Source of the DNA: Rhizobium sp. ACO-34A | GTDB taxonomy: Bacteria; Pseudomonadota; Alphaproteobacteria; Rhizobiales; Rhizobiaceae | Length of the DNA stretch: 64,000 nucleotides | Direction: 5' to 3' | NCBI GenBank assembly: GCA_002600635.1 | Contig: CP021371.1 | Span: forward strand, 3,971,001-4,035,000 | Shown here: piece after piece, positions 47,857 through 56,845 of the stretch | Layout: each line of letters begins with the position of its first letter | Numbering within the stretch: the first letter of the stretch is position 1 | Notes under the pieces: model-generated | The model's input: the letters and a program-made list of their open reading frames with translations, nothing else | What the model was told of the DNA's origin: nothing | Databases searched by the model: none | Translations under genes and position numbers: made by a program

Positions 47857-48918
47857 ATGGACCATTCATTTATCTATACGGGTAATCCCGCCCGCATCCT
47901 TTTCGGATCGGGCAAGGCGGCGCAGCTTGGCGAAGAAATCCGCCGACTGGGCGCAAGCCGTGCCCTGCTGCTTTCGACGCCGTTTCAGAAGACCGATGTC
48001 GAAGCGATCGCCGGAACGCTGAGCGATCTCGCCGCCGGAGTGTTCGCGGAGGCGACCATGCACACGCCCGTCGAGGTGACGGAAAAGGCGTTGTCGGTTT
48101 ACGCGGCATCGGGGGCCGACTGTCTGGTCGCCTTCGGCGGCGGCTCGACGATCGGTCTGGGGAAAGCCCTCGCCTATCGCAACGACGCGCCCCAGATCGT
48201 CATCGCGACCACTTATGCGGGCTCGGAGGTCACGCCCATCCTCGGGCAGACCGAGCGGGGCGTGAAGACGACCGTGCGCGGTCCCTCCATCCTTCCCGAA
48301 ACGGTGATCTACGACCCCGACCTAACCCATGGTCTTCCGGTCGCCATGAGCATCACATCCGGCCTGAACGCGATCGCCCATGCAGTCGAGGGGCTTTATG
48401 CGCAGGACAGGAACCCGATCGCATCGATGATGGCGCTCGAAGGCGTCCGCGCCCTGAAGCTGGCGCTTCCAGCGATTGCCGGAAACCCGGGCGATGCCGC
48501 GGCGCGCTCGAATGCGCTTTACGGCTCCTGGCTCTGCGGCACCGTGCTCGGCATGGTCGGAATGGCCCTTCACCATAAGATCTGCCACACGCTCGGTGGC
48601 AGTTTCGACCTGCCGCATGCGGAAACACACGCCGTGATGCTGCCGCACACCGTCGCCTACACCGAAAAGGCCGTCCCGGATCTGCTGGCGCCGGTGGCCC
48701 AGCTATTCGGTACGCCCACCGCAGGCGAAGCCCTGTACGACTTTTCTGCCGCGTTGGGAGCGCCCATGAGCCTCAAGGCGCTTGGCCTCTCATCGGGCGA
48801 TCTCGACCGCGCCGCGGAGCTCGCCACCACCAATCCCTATTGGAACCCACGGCCCGTGGAGAGGCAGGCGATCCGCGATCTGCTGCAACGGGCATGGAGC
48901 GGTTCACGACCAGACTAA
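47857..48918 (+). CDS. Maleylacetate reductase (module 1)
   Basis: Iron-alcohol-dehydrogenase-family enzyme (353 residues) reducing maleylacetate to 3-oxoadipate with NADH. Typical maleylacetate reductase motifs: FIYTGNPARILFGSGKAAQL, CLVAFGGGSTIGLGKALAYR, TTYAGSEVTPILGQTE, SGLNAIAHAVEGLY and GMALHHKICHTLGGSFDLPH with the metal-region His residues. It follows the hydroxylase by 64 bases and is a hallmark of hydroxyquinol/chlorocatechol routes. Confidence 0.93.
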   Translation: MDHSFIYTGNPARILFGSGKAAQLGEEIRRLGASRALLLSTPFQKTDVEAIAGTLSDLAAGVFAEATMHTPVEVTEKALSVYAASGADCLVAFGGGSTIGLGKALAYRNDAPQIVIATTYAGSEVTPILGQTERGVKTTVRGPSILPETVIYDPDLTHGLPVAMSITSGLNAIAHAVEGLYAQDRNPIASMMALEGVRALKLALPAIAGNPGDAAARSNALYGSWLCGTVLGMVGMALHHKICHTLGGSFDLPHAETHAVMLPHTVAYTEKAVPDLLAPVAQLFGTPTAGEALYDFSAALGAPMSLKALGLSSGDLDRAAELATTNPYWNPRPVERQAIRDLLQRAWSGSRPD

Positions 48919-48944
48919 ATCGCAAGAAACGGGAGGAGAATGCG

Positions 48945-50210
48945 ATGATTACCAGACGGACACTACTGAAGACGACCGCAGCCGCCTACGCTGCCGGTTT
49001 CGCCATGCCGGCCCTTGCCGGAAGCGCCAGGATCAAGGTCGGCTACGTGACCCCTCAGTCCGGCCCGCTTTCGGCTTTTGCCGAGGCCGACAAATACATG
49101 GTTGCCAGGTTCCTCGACAGCGCCAAGGCCCTCGGCCTCGACGTGGAGGTCATCGTCAAGGACAGCCAGTCCAACCCGAACCGGGCGGCCGAAGTCGCCA
49201 AGGAACTGATAAGCCGCGACGAAGTGAACCTCATTCTGGTCGCTTCCACGCCGGAGACCACCAATCCGGTCTGCGCCATTGCCGAGAGCGAAGAGGTGCC
49301 AGTCATTTCTTCCGTCGCCCCGTGGCAGCCCTGGTTCATCGGACAGCAGGGAAATCCCGCCGACCCCGCGAGCTGGCAGGAGTTCGACTACGCCTATCAC
49401 TTCTTCTGGGGCCTTGAGGACAATGTTTCGGTCTTCCTGAACATGTGGAAAAGCCTCGACACCAACAAGCAGGTCGGAGCCCTCTGGCCGAACGATGGCG
49501 ACGGCAATGCCTGGGCATCCGACGTCGGCATGCCGCCGGCGGCAAAGACGGCGGGATACAATCTGACCGACCCCGGCCGCTACCAGAACCTGACGGACGA
49601 CTTCAGCGCCCAGATCAACGCGTTCAAGCAGTCCGGCTGCGATATCGTCACCGGCATTCCGATCCCGCCGGACTTCACCACGTTCTGGACCCAGTCGGCC
49701 CAGCAGGGCTTCAAACCGAGGATCGTATCGATCGCAAAGGCGCTTCTCTTCCCGGAAAGCGTCGCCGCGTTGGGCGACCTTGGTCATAATCTGACGGCGG
49801 AAATCTATTGGTCGCCGGCCTTTCCCTACAAGTCCTCCCTTACGGGCGAAAGCGCTGCCGAACTGGCCGACGGCTTTTCGAAGTCGGCAAAGCGCCAGTG
49901 GACGCAGCCCGTCGGCTTCACCCATGCGCTGTTCGAACTCGCCGCCGACGTCCTGAAGCGGGCGTCGGACCCCACCGACAGCGAAGCGCTGGTGGAAGCC
50001 ATTTCCGGAACCAATCTTGATACCGTGGTCGGCAACATCCGGTGGGGCAAGGACAATGTTCCTCCCTTCGCCCGCAAGAATGTCGCCAAGACACCGCTGG
50101 TCGGCGGGCAGTGGCGGCGCAAGAGCGACGGAACCTTCGATCTCGTCATCGTTGAAAACGCCAACGCGCCGGAGATCCCCCTTGGGGGCACGCTGGAGCT
50201 TCTTGGCTGA
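48945..50210 (+). CDS. Liv-type ABC substrate-binding protein for an aromatic compound
   Basis: Periplasmic Peripla_BP_6-class binding protein, 421 residues from ATG 48945 behind GGGAGGAG. A twin-arginine-like signal TRRTLLKTTAAAYAAGFAMP is present, with cleavage near ALAGS. The mature part begins IKVGYVTPQSGPLSAFAEAD and includes VIVKDSQSNPNRAAEVAKEL. Aromatic residues are frequent (SVAPWQPWFIGQQGN). Placement inside a hydroxyquinol operon indicates a phenolic or aromatic-acid ligand; amino-acid binding is unlikely. Confidence 0.9.
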   Translation: MITRRTLLKTTAAAYAAGFAMPALAGSARIKVGYVTPQSGPLSAFAEADKYMVARFLDSAKALGLDVEVIVKDSQSNPNRAAEVAKELISRDEVNLILVASTPETTNPVCAIAESEEVPVISSVAPWQPWFIGQQGNPADPASWQEFDYAYHFFWGLEDNVSVFLNMWKSLDTNKQVGALWPNDGDGNAWASDVGMPPAAKTAGYNLTDPGRYQNLTDDFSAQINAFKQSGCDIVTGIPIPPDFTTFWTQSAQQGFKPRIVSIAKALLFPESVAALGDLGHNLTAEIYWSPAFPYKSSLTGESAAELADGFSKSAKRQWTQPVGFTHALFELAADVLKRASDPTDSEALVEAISGTNLDTVVGNIRWGKDNVPPFARKNVAKTPLVGGQWRRKSDGTFDLVIVENANAPEIPLGGTLELLG

Positions 50211-50282
50211 GGCGCGGACCGGCCGGCGCAGCCCGCGTCGGCCGGGTCTCTTTACGATGTCTGACGATCCATCGGAGCGAAC

Positions 50283-51002
50283 ATGTCGATCCTATCTCTA
50301 AAAGCCGTATCGAAGTCTTTCGGCGCCCTGAAGGTGACGGATGACGTCAGCTTCGATCTGGGCAGCGGTGAAGCCCTTGGCATCATCGGCCCGAACGGCG
50401 CGGGCAAATCCACGCTTTTCAATCTCATCACGGGCAATTTCGCGGTCGACAAGGGCCAGATATTTCTCGACGGCCTCGATGTCACCCGCGAGAGCGCGAT
50501 GATGCGCTGCGCAAGCGGCATCGGCCGATCGTTCCAGATACCGCAACCGTTCGGCCGGCTCTCCGTCTACGAAAACCTTCTGGTCGCCGCCCGGTTCGGA
50601 GGAACCGTCCCGGCCACTGAAGCGCCCGACTTCTGCATGGATATTCTCGAACGCACGCGTCTGGCGGCGCTGGCGAACAGGGAGGCCGGCGGATTGCCCC
50701 TGCTTCAGCGCAAGCGCCTGGAACTGGCGCGCGCGATGGCCACCAGACCACGCGTTATCCTGCTCGACGAAATCGCAGGCGGACTGACCGAGGCGGAGTG
50801 TCGGGAACTGGTCGACACCATCCGCGAAATCCACGCCGGAGGCACGGCGATCATCTGGATCGAACACGTCCTCCACGCGCTCAACAGCGTCGTCGAACGC
50901 CTGATGGTGCTGAATTTCGGTCAGGTCCTCATGGCCGGCCCGCCGGAGGAAGTCATGGCGTCGCGCGCGGTTCAGGAAATCTATCTGGGGATCGAGGCAT
51001 GA
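50283..51002 (+). CDS. Liv-type ABC ATP-binding protein (LivG-like), module 1
   Basis: ATPase, 239 residues. Walker A GPNGAGKSTLFNLITGNFAV, RSFQIPQPFGRLSVYENL, then LPLLQRKRLELARAMATRP in place of the usual LSGGQ signature, and Walker B VILLDEIAGGLTE. The degenerate signature and the Glu-Ile instead of Glu-Pro after Walker B are departures from the canonical sequence, though such forms occur in LivG-like proteins. ATGA overlap with the next gene. Confidence 0.9.
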   Translation: MSILSLKAVSKSFGALKVTDDVSFDLGSGEALGIIGPNGAGKSTLFNLITGNFAVDKGQIFLDGLDVTRESAMMRCASGIGRSFQIPQPFGRLSVYENLLVAARFGGTVPATEAPDFCMDILERTRLAALANREAGGLPLLQRKRLELARAMATRPRVILLDEIAGGLTEAECRELVDTIREIHAGGTAIIWIEHVLHALNSVVERLMVLNFGQVLMAGPPEEVMASRAVQEIYLGIEA

Positions 51003-51712
51003 GCGGACACCTTCTCGAAATCGGTGGCCTGACGGCCTTCTATGGCGACTTTCAGGCCCTGTTCGGCATCGATATGTATCTGGATACAGGTGAAACGGTT
51101 GCGATGATCGGCGCGAACGGTGCGGGGAAAAGCACCCTGATGCGCGCGCTTACCGGGATCGTCCGGGTCGGATCCGGCAGCGTCATGCTCGACGGGACCC
51201 GTATCGATCATCTCGATGCCCCGGACATTCTTCTCAAAGGTATCGCCACGGTACCGGAGGGGCGACGTCTCTTTCCCTCGCTGACAGTCGAAGAGAACCT
51301 TTTGATCGGCGCCCATGCCCGGAAGGGGGATGGGCCGTGGAACCTGCAGAGCCTCTACGAGCTGTTTCCGATTCTTGCCGAACGCCGGCACAGCCCGGGC
51401 ACGGCGCTGTCCGGGGGACAACAGCAGATGGTTGCCATCGGCCGTGCGCTGATGAGCAATCCCCGGGTGCTGCTTTGCGACGAACTCTCCCTCGGTCTGG
51501 CACCTGTCATCATCAAGGACATCTATGCCGCGGTGCCGAGGATCAAGGCGGCCGGAACCTCGATCGTGGTCGTCGAGCAGGACATCGGCCAGGCGTTGAA
51601 GGTCGCGGACCGCGTCTACTGCATGGCGGAGGGACGGATCACGCTTAAGGGGCGCCCCGCCGACCTGTCGCGCGAGGCCATCCATGACGCCTATTTCGGA
51701 GTTCACGCATGA
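50999..51712 (+). CDS. Liv-type ABC ATP-binding protein (LivF-like), module 1
   Basis: ATPase, 237 residues from ATG 50999, which overlaps the previous stop; the frame upstream of it is antisense-like noise. Walker A GANGAGKSTLMRALTGIVRV, signature LSGGQQQMVAIGRALMSNPR, Walker B VLLCDELSLGLAP and VVVEQDIGQALKVADRVY. Unlike its LivG-like partner its signature is intact, so hydrolysis may be asymmetric. Confidence 0.92.
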   Translation: MSGHLLEIGGLTAFYGDFQALFGIDMYLDTGETVAMIGANGAGKSTLMRALTGIVRVGSGSVMLDGTRIDHLDAPDILLKGIATVPEGRRLFPSLTVEENLLIGAHARKGDGPWNLQSLYELFPILAERRHSPGTALSGGQQQMVAIGRALMSNPRVLLCDELSLGLAPVIIKDIYAAVPRIKAAGTSIVVVEQDIGQALKVADRVYCMAEGRITLKGRPADLSREAIHDAYFGVHA

Positions 51713-52572
51713 TAACCCTCGATACCATCATGCAGGGCATCCTGCTCGGCGGGCTCTATGCTCTCTTCGCCGCCGGTCTCAGCCTTGTCTTCGGGATCAT
51801 GCGTCTGGTCAATCTCGCCCATGGCGACCTGATTGTCCTCTCGGCATATCTCATTCTCGTCATTGCGAGCGCGTTCGGATTGCATCCGTTCCTTGCCGTT
51901 CTGGTGGCCGCGCCCGTGATGTTTGTGGCCGGGTGGCTGCTGCAGACCCATGTGCTCAACAGGGTGCTCGGCGACGACCTGCTGCCGCCGTTGCTGGTGA
52001 CCTTCGGCCTGTCGGTGGTCATCCAGAACGGATTGCTGGAGGGTTTTTCGGCGAACAGCCAGAAGCTCTCCGCCGGATCGATCGAGACGCAATCGTTGCA
52101 ACTAGGCTCGCTGTCGCTCGGCATCATGCCACTTCTCACGCTCGCCACCGCCGTGCTCGTCATCTTCGCGCTGAACCGGCTCTTCTACACTACGGCGCTG
52201 GGCCGCGCCTTCCGTGCGACATCGGATGATACGGTGACCGCTCGCCTGATGGGCATCCGGCCGAACAGGATCTTCGCCATCGCGACCGGGCTTGCGCTCG
52301 TCGTGTCCTGCATAGCGGCCGTCTATCTCGGCACGCGGGCGAACTTCGACCCCTCGATCGGACCCGCGCGCCTGCTTTACGCCTTCGAGGCCGTCATCAT
52401 CGGTGGTCTCGGCAGTCTCTGGGGAACACTTGCCGGCGGCATCGTCATCGGTCTGGCCCAGGCGATCGGCGCGGCAGTGAACCCCGAGTGGCAAATTCTC
52501 GCCGGCCACCTCGCCTTCGTCGCCGTTCTTCTTGTCAGCCCCCGCGGCCTCTTTCCCCGCGCAAACGATTGA
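51709..52572 (+). CDS. Liv-type ABC permease (LivH-like), module 1
   Basis: Permease of 287 residues. Features: MQGILLGGLYALFAAGLSLV, IMRLVNLAHGDLIVLSAYLI, the loop RAFRATSDDTVTARLMGIRP, and FEAVIIGGLGSLWGTLAGGI near the C-terminus, closing with LVSPRGLFPRAND. ATGA overlap with the LivF-like gene. Confidence 0.92.
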   Translation: MITLDTIMQGILLGGLYALFAAGLSLVFGIMRLVNLAHGDLIVLSAYLILVIASAFGLHPFLAVLVAAPVMFVAGWLLQTHVLNRVLGDDLLPPLLVTFGLSVVIQNGLLEGFSANSQKLSAGSIETQSLQLGSLSLGIMPLLTLATAVLVIFALNRLFYTTALGRAFRATSDDTVTARLMGIRPNRIFAIATGLALVVSCIAAVYLGTRANFDPSIGPARLLYAFEAVIIGGLGSLWGTLAGGIVIGLAQAIGAAVNPEWQILAGHLAFVAVLLVSPRGLFPRAND

Positions 52573-52583
52573 GGCCAGAAGCC

Positions 52584-53660
52584 ATGAACAATCCTTCTCA
52601 CACTCTCTCGCGCCTTGCAGCAACGCTCCTGTCCATCGTCGCTATCGGAGCCCTGTTCGCAGTTCCCTTCTTCGCGCCACGCGCCATCGTCCAGGATCTG
52701 TTCGGTGTATTGACGCTGCTCGTCCTCGCCCTGAACTGGAACATGCTCGCGGGGTTTGCCGGCCTCGTCTCCGTCGGGCAGCAGGCTTTCGTCGGCATCG
52801 GCGCCTATGCGATGTTCGCGGCCGTCATCCTGTGGGGGCTCGACCCCATGGTGGGGATACTCATCGGCGGTCTGGCCGCGACCCTGTTCGCCATACCGAT
52901 GACCTTCTTCACCTTCCGTCTCAACGGCGCCTATTTCGCCATCGGCACCTGGGTCGTCGCCGACATCGCGCGTCTGGCTGCGGGACAGTGGACGGCTCTG
53001 GGAGGCGGAACCGGAACATCGCTGCCGAAGGGTACGGCAAAGGACATGTTCGGTGTGGAGGCGATCAAGGGGTTGCTTGATGTGAGTTCCGCCGCTGCCG
53101 CCGACGCCCTGACATATTGGGTTGCGCTGACGCTCGCACTCCTTCTGCTTGTTGCCTCCTACCTTTTCCTGAGGTCTCGAATGGGACTGGGCCTTCAGGC
53201 CATCCGCGACAACGCCAATGCAGCCCGTTCGGTCGGGGTGGATCCGGTGCGCATCAAGGCGGCGGTCTTCGTTCTCACGGCACTGGGAACCGGCCTGTGC
53301 GGCGCGCTCATGTTCATGCAGATCACGCGTGTCACGCCGGATGCAGCCTTTTCGGTAATCGACTGGACGGCGTTCGTGATCTTCGTCGTCGTCATCGGAG
53401 GCATAGGGACGTTGCCCGGGCCGATCGTTGGCGTCGCCGTCTTCTACTGCCTGCAGCGGCTGATGGCCGACTATGGCACGGCCTACCTGATCGTCCTCGG
53501 CCTTCTCGGCATAGCGATCATGCTTTTTGCCCGCCGGGGCCTCTGGGGCACGTTTGTCGACCGCACAGGCCTTGATCTCCTGCCGCTCCGACATCTGGCG
53601 CCGTCCAGACGCGGACCTGCAAATGTCCCTCAACTGACAGTCAGCGAGCCGGCGGCATGA
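52584..53660 (+). CDS. Liv-type ABC permease (LivM-like), module 1
   Basis: Permease of 358 residues from ATG 52584, 11 bases after the LivH-like stop. Features: LNWNMLAGFAGLVSVGQQAF, RLNGAYFAIGTWVVADIARL, loop LQAIRDNANAARSVGVDPVR and FVVVIGGIGTLPGPIVGVAV. It carries a somewhat long hydrophilic C-terminal tail. With the four preceding genes it forms a complete importer placed inside the catabolic operon. Confidence 0.92.
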   Translation: MNNPSHTLSRLAATLLSIVAIGALFAVPFFAPRAIVQDLFGVLTLLVLALNWNMLAGFAGLVSVGQQAFVGIGAYAMFAAVILWGLDPMVGILIGGLAATLFAIPMTFFTFRLNGAYFAIGTWVVADIARLAAGQWTALGGGTGTSLPKGTAKDMFGVEAIKGLLDVSSAAAADALTYWVALTLALLLLVASYLFLRSRMGLGLQAIRDNANAARSVGVDPVRIKAAVFVLTALGTGLCGALMFMQITRVTPDAAFSVIDWTAFVIFVVVIGGIGTLPGPIVGVAVFYCLQRLMADYGTAYLIVLGLLGIAIMLFARRGLWGTFVDRTGLDLLPLRHLAPSRRGPANVPQLTVSEPAA

Positions 53661-53701
53661 ACAACAGACATCCCGTTACATCCATGCAGGAGCAAATTCC
53701 G

Positions 53702-54547
53702 ATGAGTGACTATTTTACCGAAGCAGGCTCGGTCGAGACCGTAAACGCCCGCATGGGGCCGGGCACAAACCCGCGCCTTGCCGAAGTGATGGCGTGTCTC
53801 GTCAAACATCTGCATGCCTTTGCGAAGGAAATTCAGCTGACCCAGGAGGAATGGGAAACCGGCATCGATTTCCTGACGAAGACCGGGCAGATCTGCAGCC
53901 AGGAACGGCAGGAGTTCATCCTGCTGTCCGATACGCTCGGCTTTTCCATGCTGGTCGACGCCATCAACAACCGCCGGCCGGCGGGGGCAACGGAGAACAC
54001 GGTGTTCGGACCGTTTCATGTCGTCGGTGCGCCGGTCAGATCCATGGGGGATTGCATCTCGCTTGATGGCAAGGGCGAAAGCTGCCTTTTTGAAGGAAAG
54101 GTTCTCGATCTTGAGGGTCGGCCGATCGAAGGCGCGCGGATCGATGTCTGGTCCGACAATGCCGAGGGCTTCTACGATGTCCAGCAGCCGGGCATCCAGC
54201 CGAAGTGGAACAATCGCGGCATCTTCGTTACCGGCCCGGACGGCCGATACAGCTTCGTGGGGATCAGGCCGGTTTCCTACCCCATTCCCGATGACGGGCC
54301 GGTCGGCCAGATGCTGGGTCATCTCGGACGCCATCCCTATCGCCCGGCCCATATGCATTACATGGTCACGGCGGACGGATATCAGAAGCTCGTCACGCAC
54401 ACCTTCGTCGGCGATGACCCCTATCTCGAATCCGACACCGTCTTCGGGGTGAAGAACACCCTTGTCGCGCCTTATGAACGCCTGAGCGGATCTGAGACGC
54501 TCTGGCGCTCGCCATTCGACTTCGTACTCTACCCCATTTCGAGGTGA
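53702..54547 (+). CDS. Hydroxyquinol 1,2-dioxygenase (module 1)
   Basis: Intradiol ring-cleavage dioxygenase, 281 residues, converting hydroxyquinol to 3-hydroxy-cis,cis-muconate (maleylacetate tautomer). Fe(III) ligand regions of the family: the two Tyr in the KWNNRGIFVTG...RPVSYPIPDDGP area and two His in GRHPYRPAHMHYMV. The N-terminal dimerisation helix segment VMACLVKHLHAFAKEIQLT is typical of hydroxyquinol enzymes. ATG 53702 is chosen because AGGAG precedes it and the module 2 homologue begins at the same point; an ATGA-coupled ATG at 53657 is the alternative. Confidence 0.93.
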   Translation: MSDYFTEAGSVETVNARMGPGTNPRLAEVMACLVKHLHAFAKEIQLTQEEWETGIDFLTKTGQICSQERQEFILLSDTLGFSMLVDAINNRRPAGATENTVFGPFHVVGAPVRSMGDCISLDGKGESCLFEGKVLDLEGRPIEGARIDVWSDNAEGFYDVQQPGIQPKWNNRGIFVTGPDGRYSFVGIRPVSYPIPDDGPVGQMLGHLGRHPYRPAHMHYMVTADGYQKLVTHTFVGDDPYLESDTVFGVKNTLVAPYERLSGSETLWRSPFDFVLYPISR

Positions 54548-54550
54548 CCC

Positions 54551-54883
54551 ATGCCGAACATGAAGATCTATATCGACGAAACGCTTCCTGAATCTTCTTT
54601 CCTGTCCCTCAGGTCCGCGCTGGCGCCGATCCGGGAAATGCTCTGTGCCGAGCTGAAGGTCGACAAGAGTGCGTGCCAGTTCGCGATCCTGCAGGTCACG
54701 GCGCTCGAAGATCAGCCGCGCGTGAACGTCGAACTGATGATCCTGCCCAAACCCGACCGGACGCAGGAAACCGTCAGGGAGGTCTGCGGCAAGCTGCGCG
54801 CGATGGTCTCGGAGGCTTCCGGCCATCATGTCGCCGTTCGCGCCGCCGCGCTCGACCCTGAGACCTACATCGCGCTGAAATAA
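54551..54883 (+). CDS. Small tautomerase-like protein (module 1)
   Basis: A 110-residue protein three bases after the dioxygenase stop. It opens MPNMKIYIDETL, giving an N-terminal Pro after Met removal as in tautomerase-superfamily enzymes. LEDQPRVNVELMILPKPDRT and a closing ALDPETYIALK are shared with its counterpart at 54986-55318. The size is near that of CHMI-type single-chain tautomerases. I infer that it may speed ketonisation of the ring-cleavage product to maleylacetate. Family assignment is by eye only. Confidence 0.65.
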   Translation: MPNMKIYIDETLPESSFLSLRSALAPIREMLCAELKVDKSACQFAILQVTALEDQPRVNVELMILPKPDRTQETVREVCGKLRAMVSEASGHHVAVRAAALDPETYIALK

Positions 54884-54985
54884 CCCTGATCCTTATTGGT
54901 GTGCTCCCCGTGAGAGGAGCGCCCCTTACCTTACCGTTTGTGAGATATCGCGCCGGCATCCTTATCCGGAGGCGGGCAAGATGCG

Positions 54986-55318
54986 TCAGGACTTCAACGC
55001 GACATAGGTCTCGGGATCGAGTGTCGCGATCCGCACGGCGATCTTTCCCACCACAACCCCAGCCAGCAATTGCTGTATCGCCGCTGCGAGCGAGGTTAGC
55101 AGTTCGCGCGTCCGGTCAGGCGCTGGCAGAATATGCAATTCGGCATTGATCAGAGGCTGGTCGGGCAGGCCGTGGACAGGCAGAACGGCGAGCTGGCACG
55201 CGGCGGGACCGACACTCAGTCGAAGACAAAGCAAGTCCCGCAACTGAGGCAGGAGGGCGACAACCTCTTCCCTCCGGATCCATAGGGTCTGATCGACATA
55301 GATTTTGGCGTTGGGCAA
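54986..55318 (-). CDS. Small tautomerase-like protein (module 2)
   Basis: A 110-residue paralogue of the gene at 54551-54883: MPNAKIYVDQTL at the start, LPDQPLINAELHILPAPDRT in the middle and TLDPETYVALKS at the end. The N-terminal Pro is kept while the middle is diverged, arguing against a recent tandem duplication. It is the last gene of module 2, 73 bases after the MFS gene, and convergent with its counterpart across a 102-base gap. Confidence 0.65.
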   Translation of the reverse strand: MPNAKIYVDQTLWIRREEVVALLPQLRDLLCLRLSVGPAACQLAVLPVHGLPDQPLINAELHILPAPDRTRELLTSLAAAIQQLLAGVVVGKIAVRIATLDPETYVALKS

Positions 55319-55390
55319 ACGACCCTCCTGGCAATGGCGGTGTACCCGACCCGGAGCGATTGGGTCTCCGGGTCCGGCGGTTGAGAAAAG

Positions 55391-56755
55391 TCAGTGGGCG
55401 AGTTCGGAGCGGACCGGGCCGCCGGGCTGGTCTCTCCGCGTCAGGCCCCATATGGCGATGGCGGCGACAAGAGCGGGCAATGCGCCGATCGTGAACAGCG
55501 TCTGAAGCGGCATTTGCGCGGCGAGCAGCAACCCGCCGACCACCGGGCCGAGAATGGAGCCGATGCGGCCGATCCCGAGCGCGAAACCGACGCCGGTCGC
55601 CCGTGACGGCGTGCTGTAAAGACCGGCTGCCAGCGCGTTCATGTTGTTTTGCGCACCGTTGACGCAGAAACCGGCGACGAAAATGGCGATGCCGAGCAAC
55701 AGGCCGCCCTGCGAGCCGACATAGCCGACAGTTGCGATCGCCAGCGCCGCCGCGAGCAACACGAGCCAGAGAATGCGGAACGAGCCCATGCGGTCGATGA
55801 CGCGCGCCAGCACGATGGTGCCGACGATCCCGCCGAAATTCAGAAGCGCGGTGAAAAGAATGGCCTTCGACAGGTCGATGCCGGCGCTCTGCAATGTCAG
55901 TGGCAGCCAGTTGATGAGGAAGTAATACATCAGCAGGTTCATGAAGAAGGCCGCCCAGAGCATCAGCGTACCGGCAATCCGGTCGGAACCGAACAATTCG
56001 GCTCGCGCCGCCGCCCTGTCGCCGCCTTCGGCCTTCTGCGCCGTCTCGAAACGGGTGCCCGCCGGCAGGTTTGCATCGGGAATGGCCTTCGCCACGAGTT
56101 TCGTCACAGTCGGACCGGAGCCGCGCCGGGCAACGAGGAAGCGGACCGATTCCGGCAATAGCGGCGCTAGCACCAGCAACAGGAGAAGGGGCGCGATGCC
56201 GCCGACCAGAAACACGCTTTCCCAGCCGAACGCGGGAATGATCTGCGCGGCGAGAAGTCCTCCCAGAACGGCCCCGAAGGGAAAGCCGCAGAACATCACG
56301 CCGACGGCGGTCGAGCGCCAGCGGGCCGGCGTGTACTCGGCGCTCAGCGCGATGACGTTGGGCATGGCCCCGCCGAGCCCGAGGCCGGTGAGGAAACGAA
56401 GCACCAGCAATGTTTCCATAGAGGTGGCGAACATCGTCGCCAGCGAAAACAGTCCCATCAGCGCGACCGAAACGAGGATCGCGAGTTTGCGTCCGCGGCG
56501 GTCTGCAATGGGACCGAGCGACAGCGCTCCGACCATCATGCCGACCAGGCCGGCGGCGAAGACCGGACCGAAGGCGGCGGGCGTCAGACCCCAGCTTTTG
56601 GCAAGGACGGGCGCAACATAGGCGATCGCCTGCGTGTCGAAACCGTCAAGGACGACGACGGCGGCACACAGCCCCACCGTCAGCGTCTGGAAGGACGTCC
56701 ATCGTCCTTCGTCGATCAGCCGATCGACATTCATGATCTGCGCATTCTCAGCCAT
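55391..56755 (-). CDS. MFS aromatic-acid:H+ symporter (AAHS family)
   Basis: Twelve-helix transporter of 454 residues. The AAHS hallmark LDGFDTQAIAYVAPVLAKSW is near residue 35, and the MFS loop motif is LGPIADRRGRKLAILVSVAL. LMYYFLINWLPLTLQSAGI in helix 7 also fits the PcaK/BenK/MhpT group. It probably imports a (hydroxy)benzoate-type acid for module 2, whereas module 1 relies on an ABC importer. It starts 90 bases after the dioxygenase stop. Confidence 0.92.
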   Translation of the reverse strand: MAENAQIMNVDRLIDEGRWTSFQTLTVGLCAAVVVLDGFDTQAIAYVAPVLAKSWGLTPAAFGPVFAAGLVGMMVGALSLGPIADRRGRKLAILVSVALMGLFSLATMFATSMETLLVLRFLTGLGLGGAMPNVIALSAEYTPARWRSTAVGVMFCGFPFGAVLGGLLAAQIIPAFGWESVFLVGGIAPLLLLLVLAPLLPESVRFLVARRGSGPTVTKLVAKAIPDANLPAGTRFETAQKAEGGDRAAARAELFGSDRIAGTLMLWAAFFMNLLMYYFLINWLPLTLQSAGIDLSKAILFTALLNFGGIVGTIVLARVIDRMGSFRILWLVLLAAALAIATVGYVGSQGGLLLGIAIFVAGFCVNGAQNNMNALAAGLYSTPSRATGVGFALGIGRIGSILGPVVGGLLLAAQMPLQTLFTIGALPALVAAIAIWGLTRRDQPGGPVRSELAH

Positions 56756-56845
56756 GTCTTTTCCTCCCAGGCTATGAATGAAGGGGTATCCGGCCTGTCA
56801 TTTCCGAGCCGGAATCGGTTTGCCGATGTGAATTGCCGACAGTTC

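Noticed and set aside
45933..47858. 641-codon open frame on the minus strand
   Set aside because: Antisense to the MhpA-like hydroxylase, which has complete FAD motifs; the antisense product resembles no family.
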